Shown here piece after piece: positions 44,977-53,874 of a stretch of 64,000 bases of DNA. The position numbers and the translations under genes are program-made. Every line of letters starts with the position of its first letter. Position 1 is the stretch's first letter. A model generated the notes under the pieces. The model saw nothing but the letters and a program-made list of their open reading frames with translations, had not been told where the DNA came from and did no database searches. Source of the DNA: Persicobacter sp. CCB-QB2. Lineage in GTDB: Bacteria > Bacteroidota > Bacteroidia > Cytophagales > Cyclobacteriaceae. The stretch is taken from contig NZ_LBGV01000001.1 of NCBI RefSeq assembly GCF_001274635.1, positions 1,922,001 to 1,986,000 on the forward strand, read 5' to 3'.

Positions 44977-45082
44977 ATCATCTAAAATTGTACTCCTGAT
45001 CTTACCAGTAAATAATATCTTTCAACTCTATAATAGATTGTAAAGTCCCATTATATTGCATTTTTTAATTTAAATAATCAAT

Positions 45083-45703
45083 ATGATTACCACTCCACCT
45101 ACTAAATCTGACCTCCTCGAGCAAATGAAATCCGGCAAGAGTACGGAAGCCTTAAGGGAAAGTCTTATTCCCGAAATAGGCCTTAGGAGAACTGAAAAAA
45201 TGATTGATCAGGCCAAAAATGATCTCAGGAAAGCTTATCGGCCACGGATATATCAATGGATAAAGGAAGGGGCCACCGTCACCACTCTAAGATCACAAAT
45301 TGAAGAGGAAATTAAAGGAGAGGCGGCTGAATATATCTATAAAAGAGGCATAGATGATTATCGATCCACTATCCATCAGGAAGCTTTAAAGCAATTTAAG
45401 CGGACGGTGGGCTATCATTCCGCGATTAAAGTGTTGGCCAATGAATTTGTATCGGAAAGTATGATAAAAGATTGGGGAAAGGCTTACTATAGTGCAAAAC
45501 ACCGCACCGAAAAAGAAAACAAAAATGGGGCGATCGCCAAGGGAGCAGGCTTGATGCTTTTCGGCATCATCATTACCGTTCTCAGTTATTTCTTTGCTTC
45601 GGATATGGGTGGTCGGCATGTGATTACCTATGGGCTAATTATTGCCGGAGCGATTCAATTATTCAAAGCCTTTGCCATGGAAGTATCCGAAATACCGGAT
45701 TGA
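45083..45703 (+). CDS. Unrecognised protein with two C-terminal membrane helices, 206 aa
   Basis: Residues 1-150 are charged and helical with Lys/Glu-rich stretches. Two hydrophobic helices follow at about 153-172 (GAGLMLFGIIITVLSYFFA) and 178-196 (VITYGLIIAGAIQLFKAF). No domain is recognised. It is monocistronic, flanked by R1 copies on both sides, and followed by a hairpin. A role as a membrane-tethered helical adaptor is conceivable but unsupported. Confidence 0.65.
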   Translation: MITTPPTKSDLLEQMKSGKSTEALRESLIPEIGLRRTEKMIDQAKNDLRKAYRPRIYQWIKEGATVTTLRSQIEEEIKGEAAEYIYKRGIDDYRSTIHQEALKQFKRTVGYHSAIKVLANEFVSESMIKDWGKAYYSAKHRTEKENKNGAIAKGAGLMLFGIIITVLSYFFASDMGGRHVITYGLIIAGAIQLFKAFAMEVSEIPD

Positions 45704-45735
45704 CCCTCCGAACCAATTAAAATTTCAAAAAATTA

Positions 45736-45760
45736 AAAGCCGGATTGCCCTCCGGCTTTG
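45736..45760 (+). terminator. Stem-loop after the 206-aa gene, probable weak terminator
   Basis: AAAGCCGGA-TTGCCC-TCCGGCTTT is a perfect 9-base stem, but the trailing T-run is short. Confidence 0.55.
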
Positions 45761-45850
45761 ATAACTTTCTTCAACTCGTCTTTTGCATTGAAAAATTTTA
45801 AAAAACCAATCAAAGGGGTTTTTCTTAATCCAAATTATTCTCCACTAGAT

Positions 45851-46072
45851 TTAACCCGAATTATTCACCGCTAGATTTAGTGACTCACCATAAGTGTCTA
45901 ATTTTCAGTATTTTCTAATTAGTTTTATCGAATTATCAATAGCTCAATTTTGGGTATGCTTGCTTTCTCCTCATTCATCTGCTTCGTTGAGAAAAACTCG
46001 AAACAGAAAAAAATTTCCTTCATATTTCCCGCCTAGCAGCAAAACGAGGATTTTCCGAGTAGAGCCGGTTAA
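45851..46072 (+). repeat. R1 dispersed repeat, full forward copy
   Basis: TTAACCCGAATTATTCACCG at the left end and 'gccggttaa' at the right. 222 bases, nearly the length of the copies at 20.1 and 47.1 kb. Confidence 0.85.
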
Positions 46073-46104
46073 TAAGTCGCGATTAGAAGCATTAGGCCCG
46101 TTCA

Positions 46105-46267
46105 CTTAAATTAATTTTACTGATTTTCTAATCACTCAAATTTGGCCAAGTATGCTTTCCTCACATTCGCCTGCTGCTTTGAAAAATCACAAAACAGGGA
46201 ACCATCCTACCAATTTTTCCCAGCTCGCAGCAAAACAAAGTTTTGTGCATGCATTAATTCGGGTTAA
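46105..46267 (+). repeat. R1 dispersed repeat, shorter second copy
   Basis: Core present but eroded ('actcaaatttggccaagtat', 'cccagctcgcagcaaaacaa'), ending 'attaattcgggttaa'. It lies 30 bases after a full copy in the same orientation. Confidence 0.68.
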
Positions 46268-46344
46268 ATAATTTGTGAAAATTTGTGGCCAAAAACCTCC
46301 TTACACAAGTATTTTCACCTCATCCGACAAACCTCCGGCTTCCC

Positions 46345-46902
46345 TTACGGCACCAGCGGATTCGCCTCCCAGCCATCAATTTCTTTGGTGAATTTCGCCC
46401 GATAATGACCTCCATTCTCCAACAACAACACATCCAGCTCCTCAGGGGTCACCTCAATCGCAGCAAAATTCACTTTTTGCCCGTAAGGCTGATCCCCGAT
46501 TCCGGCCAACAAATTACTACTCGGAGAGGCTACCGTAGAATAATCCTTAATTTTACCGGTGTCCTGAACCTGATCCAAGCCATCTTGAAAAGCCTGCTCT
46601 TCTTCCGCGATTATTCGTGCCCTGCCTTTCATGCGAATTTGCAATTGTTTCTTCGGGTGATAAAATAGCAAAGAGACTTTTTCCTCCTTCATCATTTGTT
46701 GTACTTTCGGACTTCTGGAATCGGTATAAAAAATCACCCCCAACTCCTCGGAAATGGCGCGTGTTACAACCGTCCTTACCTCTGGCGAGCCATCTTTGGC
46801 ATTCACGGTCGCCAAAGCGATGTATTTGAAGGGATGATAGGGCGTGGTTTTGGACCTAATAAATTCAGTTTTTGCTAATTCCAACAAAAATTCCGGACTC
46901 AT
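46345..46902 (-). CDS. Pyridoxamine 5'-phosphate oxidase-like FMN flavoprotein
   Basis: A 185-residue split-barrel protein. Motifs include FKYIALATVNAKDGSPEVRT (FMN-binding strand), RAISEELGVIFYTDSRSPKV, KEEKVSLLFYHPKKQLQIRM and a C-terminal VTPEELDVLLLENGGHYRA. It fits the 'PPOX, alr4036-like' branch rather than canonical PdxH, whose C-terminal R-L-x-P motif is absent. Likely an FMN-dependent oxidoreductase. It is single and flanked by R1 copies. Confidence 0.85.
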   Translation of the reverse strand: MSPEFLLELAKTEFIRSKTTPYHPFKYIALATVNAKDGSPEVRTVVTRAISEELGVIFYTDSRSPKVQQMMKEEKVSLLFYHPKKQLQIRMKGRARIIAEEEQAFQDGLDQVQDTGKIKDYSTVASPSSNLLAGIGDQPYGQKVNFAAIEVTPEELDVLLLENGGHYRAKFTKEIDGWEANPLVP

Positions 46903-47101
46903 GCGTTTTGTGCTTAAAACTTTTTGTACAATAGCATCCTCTTGTGCTAAAAAATCATCCCAATTTAGTCAGAAGGATTCAGTTTCACTCACTGGAATTC
47001 AGATTTTAATTCAATACCCATTCTCTACCAAACTATAGTATTTTTGGGAAAACCAACCTTTGAATCCATAAAACTATTAACATGCATAAGGCATCACTTA
47101 C

Positions 47102-47325
47102 TTAACCTGAATGATTCACCGCTAAATTTATTAACTAAGCGCAAGTGGCTTATCTTCAGTTCTTTAATGTTTGTTTTCTTTAATTTATAATAGCCCAAAT
47201 TTGGGCAAACTTGCTTTCTCCTCATTCATCTGTTTCGTTGGAAAAAACTTGAAATAAGAAACTATTCCTTTATTTTTTCCGACTTACAGCTAAACGAGGA
47301 TTTATGCCTGAATAATCCGGGTTAA
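47102..47325 (+). repeat. R1 dispersed repeat, full forward copy (224 bases)
   Basis: The same length as the copy at 20091, and the core 'gcccaaatttgggcaaactt' contains a 14-base palindrome. Right end 'aataatccgggttaa'. Confidence 0.85.
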
Positions 47326-47492
47326 TTTTGAAAACAGGCTAATGAATCGGAAAGCTTGGGCTGTGTACATTATTCGTCTTGGAGACTAAACCAATGGCAA
47401 ATTTCCGCTGCACTCCCCTGTCTGATCAACTCCATTACTTTTCACCTTAAACGCTGACCATAGTTTCGTTCACAGATCGCCATCCACTTGCC

Positions 47493-48350
47493 TCAAAGCA
47501 ATCGTTTTTTTCTAAAAACAGACGGACTGCAACCGTAAAACTTTTTAAAAGCATAAGAAAAATGAGAGCTATGCTGAAAACCCACTATTTCTGAAATCAT
47601 GGTCACTGACAACTCTCCTTCTTTAAGTAATTCCCGGGCTTTTTCCATACGATGTCGATTCGAGAATTCAAAAATGGTTTCTTGATTTTTGGTTTTGAAA
47701 TACTTTTTCAAATAAAATTCATTCAGCCCAACCAATCTGGATAATTGCGCAATAGACCATTGCTGTTGTGGATTGTTCAATATTAATTGTTCTGCCGCAA
47801 TTACCTCTTTTTCATAAAGGTCTTCTTCAACAGGCTGCTGAAGCAAGAAAATATGGGCCAATAAATCGAAAAATTTTGACCGCAACAGCATTCGATCTGC
47901 TGTTTTTGCAACCACTTTTTGCATATAAGGCAATAGCTTTTCTATTCTCACCCTCGCGTCATAGGGCTGAATGCGAACAGAGGGAGTGTTATGGTTTTTA
48001 CCGGTCAATAGCGATTGAATATCCTGCTCCGAGTAACCAATGATATAAATTTTTACTGCCTGCCCTGTTTTCAAAGCGACTTCCAAGTGATAGCTAATCC
48101 CTCTTTTAGATGTATTTTCATCTTGCGCTGCCCGCTTGATTTCTTTAAATGGAATATGATCCTCCAGCATGATGAAATAAGCAAAGCCTCCTAGTTTCAA
48201 AATCACTTCTAATTTAGACTCCTCCTCCACTTCAATTTCCAAATACTGGACCGTCCAATCAAACTGAGACACCAAACCAAGCGCCACCCTGGGAGAGGAG
48301 GAGTACTCGCACCAAGCATTACAATTATCATTTCCATCAGCCTTTAACAC
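47493..48350 (-). CDS. AraC-family regulator, likely controls the siderophore operon
   Basis: From GTG 48350 a 285-residue protein with a C-terminal AraC DNA-binding domain (about 190-285): WSIAQLSRLVGLNEFYLKKY and VTMISEIVGFQHSSHFSYAF, ending KKFYGCSPSVFRKKR. The N-terminal part is a ligand-sensing region of no clear family. The gene is divergent from the XusABC-like operon, like PchR-type regulators that respond to an imported siderophore; that is inference. The true N-terminus may be longer: a second frame upstream (MLTSENINVRLYMNGQ from 48424) looks coding and would join after a single-base change. Confidence 0.82.
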   Translation of the reverse strand: MLKADGNDNCNAWCEYSSSPRVALGLVSQFDWTVQYLEIEVEEESKLEVILKLGGFAYFIMLEDHIPFKEIKRAAQDENTSKRGISYHLEVALKTGQAVKIYIIGYSEQDIQSLLTGKNHNTPSVRIQPYDARVRIEKLLPYMQKVVAKTADRMLLRSKFFDLLAHIFLLQQPVEEDLYEKEVIAAEQLILNNPQQQWSIAQLSRLVGLNEFYLKKYFKTKNQETIFEFSNRHRMEKARELLKEGELSVTMISEIVGFQHSSHFSYAFKKFYGCSPSVFRKKRLL

Positions 48351-48612
48351 GCTAGAATCGGGGATATCCCCAAGGCTTGTCCATTCATGTAAAGGCGCAC
48401 ATTGATGTTTTCAGAGGTCAACATTTCAGCAAAAATAAGTACAAAAAAGGCTATAAGACTGATAAACAACGGGCTTAAAAATCAACTTTTGTGCAGTATC
48501 CAAAGCACAAAGGCATTATTCCTGATTTCATAAAAACTATTCCGCATTTCATAACTCACCACAAAAAGGAATTCACAAATTTGCATCCACTATTTTTAAT
48601 TGATCTAAATAA
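48351..48612. promoter_or_regulatory. Divergent promoter region between araC-type gene and TonB receptor
   Basis: About 260 AT-rich bases. It should hold the receptor promoter and AraC or iron-responsive sites. I see no clear Fur-type palindrome. 'cacaaatttgcatcc' (near 48574) is a weak -7 candidate for the receptor gene. Confidence 0.35.
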
Positions 48613-51015
48613 ATGAAATTTCTGGTCAAGATCACTATGACTCCTATAAAAAATCAATCCTATAAACTCCTTCTTTTGCTACCGTTGGTTATTTGTGAGA
48701 CTTTTCTACCGCTTAGCACTATAGCCCAAAACGCGCATCAGGCACGGGTAATAGATGAAAAAGGAATTGGGGTATCCTTCGCCAGCATCCTGATTGAACC
48801 AAGTGGAGAGATTTTACTTTCAGATGAAAGTGGTTATTTCACTTTTCACAAACCCCCGAAGGGTAGTTTAACATTCACCGTATCACATTTAAGCTTTATC
48901 GCCTTTGAAAAGAACATTAAAGCTTCCAGCCTGGAAAACCAGCTGCTTCTGATCAAATTGCAGCCCAAAAACATTGAATTAGATCAGGTCATCATTCGGG
49001 GAAAGTCCGAGGCCACCCAATTACGTGAGGCAGCATACGCCATAGAAGTCATTGAAGCCGAATCCTTTAAAAAGTCAAGTGTGGATGTTAATCAAATTCT
49101 TGGACGGATTTCCGGCGTAAATATTCGGGAAAACGGAGGCTTGGGTTCCAGCTTTAACCTTTCATTAAATGGCCTTTCAGGAAACCGGGTACGAACATTC
49201 ATTAATGGCGTCCCGATGGACTATTTCGGTAATTCCCTAACCTTAAATAATTTCCCGGCCAATCAAATTGAAGCCATTGAAGTCTATAAGGGGGCCGTTC
49301 CCATTCATCTATCATCCGATGCCCTTGGCGGAGCAGTAAATATCAGCCTGAAGCAACAACCCATTACTTTTTTGGATGCCTCCTATTCTGTTGGTAGTTT
49401 CAACACCCATAAAGCCGCTGTAAACGGGCAATGGCACCACCCCAAAAGTGGCCTAACCTTCCGATTGAAATCATTTTACAATCAATCAGACAATGACTAT
49501 AAGGTAAATGTCCATTTGTTGGATTACGAAACCGGTAAACTGGCCGAAGAAAGCACCAATGTGCGCCGATTCCATGATGCCTACCAATCAAATATGGTTT
49601 GGGCAGAAGCTGGCTTTCAGAACAAATCTTTTGCGGATGAATTGATGCTCGGCTTCCTGCATTCAGCCAATCACAATGAATTCCAACAATCTCCCTATGC
49701 CACCGGAATTTCCGCCTTCCCTACAGGCGAAGCATTTAGCAAAACCCAAAGCAAAATCGGGAACCTATCCTACCGAAAAAAAGGACTACTGACCAAGCGA
49801 TTAAATGTAGCCGGATATGTCGTTTATGTCAGCGGACAGGATCAAATGGTCGACATAAGCCCTCACCGTTATGACTGGTTTGGCAACTATGAACCCAATG
49901 TGCATCCCACCACAGGAGAGATGGGACGCAAAACCAACTTCCAGCTGAATCGAGAAAACTGGCTGGGCAATTTCAATACTGAATACAGTTTGGGTGAACA
50001 CCATGGTTTGGCCTTTAATTACTCCCTAAATCAACTCTCCGTACAGGGAGAAGATGAATTCCAGCCACAGAACAACACCCAATTTAGTGAACCTAATGAG
50101 GTACGAAAAGACGTGTTGGGATTATCCTATTCGGTTAAAGCCCTTCATGACAAATGGAAAACAAATGTTTTTGGCAAGAAATATCTATATGAGTTAAATG
50201 CGGTAGAGGCATCCTATGATGGCAGCTCTTCCGAAGAAGTCAGAATTTTTAAACAAAACAATGGTTTAGGGATCGCCAGTACATACGTTTTTGGTGACAT
50301 CCAATTGAAGGCTTCTTTCGAAAAAGCTTATCGTTTTCCGGAGTATTATGAGTTGTTCGGGGATGGACTGAATGTAATCCCGAACCAAAATCTACAAGCG
50401 GAAGAAAGTCAGAATTATAACCTGGGATTCCGGCTAAATAAATTGGGAAGCCACAGTATCCGGGCGGAGCTGAACACTTTCATGCGCGATACCAAAAACT
50501 ATATTCGTTTTGAACCGCGAATGAACCGAAGTCGATATATTAACGACGAGGCAGTTTTGGCCAAAGGCCTTGATCTGACCTTAAACTATGCTTATGATAA
50601 TACCCTTAATGTGAATTTTTCCGGTACTTATCAGTCTCTCAAAAATAACGATAAAGCCTCCGCGCTTTACCAGGACAGAATCCCGAATGAACCTTACCTC
50701 TTCGGAAACCTGTCCCTGATCTATCAGCTGCCGCTGGATGACCGAAATGAACTTTCCTTTGCTACCACTCATCGCTATGTTCATGAATTTTATTTCCAGT
50801 GGCCCTCCATTGCCAACCAGGACAGCAAAGCGGTAATCCCCTCCCAGTTGACGCATAATATTGAATTGACCTATGTCAGGAAAAAAGGGCGATTGAGCTT
50901 CTCCTTCCTGATCGCCAACATCATGGACGCGGAAGTTTTTGATAATTTAAATCAGCCCAAACCCGGAAGAGCATACAGCTTAAAAAGCAGAATTTACTTA
51001 CAGAAAAACCAATAA
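48613..51015 (+). CDS. xusA: TonB-dependent receptor, XusA-like
   Basis: An 800-residue outer-membrane receptor. Signal peptide, then a carboxypeptidase-regulatory-like domain (about 40-110), a plug domain with LREAAYAIEVIEA and ISGVNIRENGGLGSSFNLSL, and a 22-stranded barrel ending in YSLKSRIYLQK. Translation may start at this ATG or at an ATG eight codons in. It is followed after four bases by a DUF4374 lipoprotein and then a PepSY protein, the gene order of the Bacteroides xusABC xenosiderophore system. The symbol is by context and order; the actual ligand (ferrichrome-like, enterobactin-like, haem) is not known. Confidence 0.85.
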   Translation: MKFLVKITMTPIKNQSYKLLLLLPLVICETFLPLSTIAQNAHQARVIDEKGIGVSFASILIEPSGEILLSDESGYFTFHKPPKGSLTFTVSHLSFIAFEKNIKASSLENQLLLIKLQPKNIELDQVIIRGKSEATQLREAAYAIEVIEAESFKKSSVDVNQILGRISGVNIRENGGLGSSFNLSLNGLSGNRVRTFINGVPMDYFGNSLTLNNFPANQIEAIEVYKGAVPIHLSSDALGGAVNISLKQQPITFLDASYSVGSFNTHKAAVNGQWHHPKSGLTFRLKSFYNQSDNDYKVNVHLLDYETGKLAEESTNVRRFHDAYQSNMVWAEAGFQNKSFADELMLGFLHSANHNEFQQSPYATGISAFPTGEAFSKTQSKIGNLSYRKKGLLTKRLNVAGYVVYVSGQDQMVDISPHRYDWFGNYEPNVHPTTGEMGRKTNFQLNRENWLGNFNTEYSLGEHHGLAFNYSLNQLSVQGEDEFQPQNNTQFSEPNEVRKDVLGLSYSVKALHDKWKTNVFGKKYLYELNAVEASYDGSSSEEVRIFKQNNGLGIASTYVFGDIQLKASFEKAYRFPEYYELFGDGLNVIPNQNLQAEESQNYNLGFRLNKLGSHSIRAELNTFMRDTKNYIRFEPRMNRSRYINDEAVLAKGLDLTLNYAYDNTLNVNFSGTYQSLKNNDKASALYQDRIPNEPYLFGNLSLIYQLPLDDRNELSFATTHRYVHEFYFQWPSIANQDSKAVIPSQLTHNIELTYVRKKGRLSFSFLIANIMDAEVFDNLNQPKPGRAYSLKSRIYLQKNQ

Positions 51016-51019
51016 AATC

Positions 51020-52255
51020 ATGAAAAAACAAACTACTTTTCTTCTATCCGTCCTTTCTTTAACCGCTGTATTATTATGGAGCTGTGAAAGTGATGAAACT
51101 GCTACACCAGACCTAAAAGAAGCACAATTTGTTGTGGCTGTTGAGGCGGCTACCGGCACCGATGTATTGCTGACCGTGGATGACCTGACAACCGGGGAAA
51201 TCTCACCTATGGGTCAGGGCGTAGAACAACCCGCCTGGATGACTTTCTTTAGTGGTGGTGACCAAATTATTGCCACCGGATACACCAGTGACAATATCTC
51301 CACTGCCTATAATTTAGGTGCTGATGGTAACCTGCTTACCGGTGAAACATTAATTACCGACCAGGGCATTTATGCTGCTACCAGCGCGGATGAGGAGGTG
51401 ATGTTGGCCGTAGGTACCACCCGCGCCGGCTATGAAGACCGTACCATTTATGTGATCGACAAAAACAATATGGCCATTTCCAAAAGAGTACTGACCAGAA
51501 TTGATGAGCGTCAAGAAGAAGGATTGGTCGCCTTCCCCACCGGCATCTACCGCAGAGGAAACCAGGTTTTTCTTTCTTATTACTTGATGGGTTCGGGCGA
51601 GGAAGGTGGTATTCCTGCCTTTGCCACACCTAATTCCAACCAGGCCCGGATCGCAGTTTACAGTTATCCTGATTTAGTATTTGAAGGCCTGATCACGGAT
51701 GACCGCACTTCAGACATTGGCGTTTACACCGCAGTCACGGCCATTCAGGAAACAGAAAACGGAGACCTTTATACCTTCTCCACCTCCAGTAATGCTTCGG
51801 GCTTTTTCCCAACCCCCACAAATCCATCTGGCTTCTTGAGAATCAAAGCCGGAGCATCAGATTTTGATGAGGACTACTTCTTCAACTTTGAGCAAGCTAG
51901 TGGTGGATTGAAAATCAACAATGCCATTTATGCCGGTAATGGCAAAATGGTAGTGCGTACCATCACCGACGATTCTGGTCTTTGGGCGGCATATGGCCCT
52001 AATACCGAAACACCAATTTGTGGATTGGCCATTGCTGACCTAACTACAAAAACCGTCACCGTTGTTAACGATGTTCCATTACATGGAGGAGAATGGGGAA
52101 TGGCTCACTTGGTACATGAAGGCAAAGTATATATTAATGTATCGGACAGCAGGGGTGGTCATATTTATCAGGTAGACCCAGAAACCGCAACTGCCGAAAA
52201 AGGTGCGCATATTGATGGCCATTATGCGAAAGGGATCTTTGTATTAAATAAATGA
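51020..52255 (+). CDS. xusB: DUF4374-type siderophore-binding lipoprotein, XusB-like
   Basis: A 411-residue lipoprotein: signal MKKQTTFLLSVLSLTAVLLWSC (Cys 22), then a beta-propeller-like protein with repeated blades (for example FVVAVEAATGTDVLLTVDDL, GIYAATSADEEVMLAVG, YINVSDSRGGHIYQVDPETA). DUF4374 proteins sit next to TonB receptors in Bacteroidota; XusB of Bacteroides thetaiotaomicron is the studied example and captures enterobactin-type siderophores at the cell surface. It starts four bases after the receptor stop, so it is co-translated. The ligand is not established here. Confidence 0.85.
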   Translation: MKKQTTFLLSVLSLTAVLLWSCESDETATPDLKEAQFVVAVEAATGTDVLLTVDDLTTGEISPMGQGVEQPAWMTFFSGGDQIIATGYTSDNISTAYNLGADGNLLTGETLITDQGIYAATSADEEVMLAVGTTRAGYEDRTIYVIDKNNMAISKRVLTRIDERQEEGLVAFPTGIYRRGNQVFLSYYLMGSGEEGGIPAFATPNSNQARIAVYSYPDLVFEGLITDDRTSDIGVYTAVTAIQETENGDLYTFSTSSNASGFFPTPTNPSGFLRIKAGASDFDEDYFFNFEQASGGLKINNAIYAGNGKMVVRTITDDSGLWAAYGPNTETPICGLAIADLTTKTVTVVNDVPLHGGEWGMAHLVHEGKVYINVSDSRGGHIYQVDPETATAEKGAHIDGHYAKGIFVLNK

Positions 52256-52363
52256 CCCGGGTAAAGGTCTTCCTTTTGAAAACCTAAAGGCCCTCAATGG
52301 CTACACCATAAAGCGTCAAGATCAAAAAAGTACCGCTTCATTATCCTATTCAATTCTGTAACC

Positions 52364-52383
52364 GGGGAAGGGAAACCTTCCCC
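52364..52383 (+). promoter_or_regulatory. GNRA hairpin in the xusB-xusC spacer
   Basis: GGGGAAGG-GAAA-CCTTCCCC is a perfect 8-base stem with a GAAA tetraloop, 15 bases before the xusC ATG and not followed by a T-run. It could stabilise the upstream mRNA, attenuate, or control translation of xusC. Confidence 0.6.
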
Positions 52384-52397
52384 AATTTCGCATTTGC

Positions 52398-53543
52398 ATG
52401 ACTTTCAAGAAATTTTTGGGTCAATTACACCTTATCCTTGGCCTGATGACCGGTTTGGTCGTTTTTATTGTTTCCATCACTGGATGCATTTACGCCTTTG
52501 AACATGAGATTCAGGAAATCAGTCAACCCTACCGCTGGGTGAAAGAAAAAGGAACCCAAATGCTTCCTCCCTCCAAAATCAAAGAAATTGCATTGGAAGC
52601 TACCGATGGTATGTTGGTCCGTCGAATTTATTATGAACATCCCGAAACCAGCGCCATCGCCCTGCACTATGCCGATGATGCTCCCTACTATTACCTTACT
52701 TTCATCGATCAGTATACCGGAGAAGTATTGAAGGTCAAAAATCTGGAAAAGGATTTCTTTACCATTATCCTCTACCTCCACATCAGCTTGTTACTCCCCT
52801 ATGGAAAAGAAATTATCGGAGTATCCACCCTGCTGTTTTTAGTCTTACTGATCAGTGGACTATACCTTTGGTTTCCACGCAACAAAAATAAAAAAGCCGT
52901 ACGGCAAAAATTCAAAATCAAATGGAAAGCCAGTTGGAGGCGTCAAAATTATGATCTCCACTCCGTATTGGGTTTTTATGCCTGCTGGATTCTAATTTTC
53001 TCCGCTATTACCGGCCTGGTCTGGTCTTTCGAATGGTTTGAAAAAAGCTATTATTATTTACTCAGTGGTGGAGATCATTTAAAAAAGAGCGAACTACAAT
53101 CCAAAGTTAAAGAGGAAGCTTCGATCAATACGCCGATGGTGGACCGGGTCTGGCAAAAAGTATTGGCTGACGACCCCGAAATTTTAGGTATCACCATCTA
53201 TCTTCCCATAAGCCCGGAGGAGGTCATCACCACTTATAGTAGCCCTGATTATGGCACTTATGGTCGGTTGGACTGGCGCTATTTCGATCAGTTTACCATG
53301 GAAGAATATCCCGCTTTGGATTTCCGTGGCCGGCACGAAGACGCCACGGTTGCACAAAAAATAATGAAGCTCAATTACGACATTCACACCGGAGGGATCC
53401 TGGGCCTTGCCGGAAAGTTTCTGATGTTCTTCGCGAGTCTCATCAGTGCAAGTCTGCCCGTTACAGGCTTTTTACTATGGAGGGGGCGAAGTAAAAAGAA
53501 GCGCCAAAAATCCTCGCATAGGCAAGAGAAGATCTACTCATAA
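52398..53543 (+). CDS. xusC: PepSY-associated inner-membrane protein, XusC-like
   Basis: A 381-residue protein with about four membrane helices and a periplasmic PepSY-type region. Recognisable parts: FLGQLHLILGLMTGLVVFIV, SITGCIYAFEHEI, LISGLYLWFP, NYDLHSVLGFYACWILIFSA (conserved helix with His) and a last helix (FASLISASLPVTGFLLWRGR). Family members are thought to be membrane reductases that release iron from imported siderophores. It is separated from xusB by 142 bases with a strong hairpin. Confidence 0.87.
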   Translation: MTFKKFLGQLHLILGLMTGLVVFIVSITGCIYAFEHEIQEISQPYRWVKEKGTQMLPPSKIKEIALEATDGMLVRRIYYEHPETSAIALHYADDAPYYYLTFIDQYTGEVLKVKNLEKDFFTIILYLHISLLLPYGKEIIGVSTLLFLVLLISGLYLWFPRNKNKKAVRQKFKIKWKASWRRQNYDLHSVLGFYACWILIFSAITGLVWSFEWFEKSYYYLLSGGDHLKKSELQSKVKEEASINTPMVDRVWQKVLADDPEILGITIYLPISPEEVITTYSSPDYGTYGRLDWRYFDQFTMEEYPALDFRGRHEDATVAQKIMKLNYDIHTGGILGLAGKFLMFFASLISASLPVTGFLLWRGRSKKKRQKSSHRQEKIYS

Positions 53544-53874
53544 ATAAAATAATAGACCATCGACTTCACTTTGGTCTTTCCTATTTCACCTCTCATCGAC
53601 CCAAACTAACAAAACCAACTATAGCGCAGCCCACATCTGATCGCAACCACCTACCTATTGTAGAACAACCACCTCTTCATAATATAGTGCTCCATCAAAA
53701 ATCATAAACTCACCAAGCTCCAAAAGAGCACTTGCTGGCGAAGGCCCCTTTCCACAACAATGGGATTCATTATTTTTTGTTAGAATCCCAACATTAGGTT
53801 ACTATAAAATCATTGCTGTAATTGAATATTAATATTTGAATGAAAAAAAATTCAATGAATAAAAATCTTGACCT

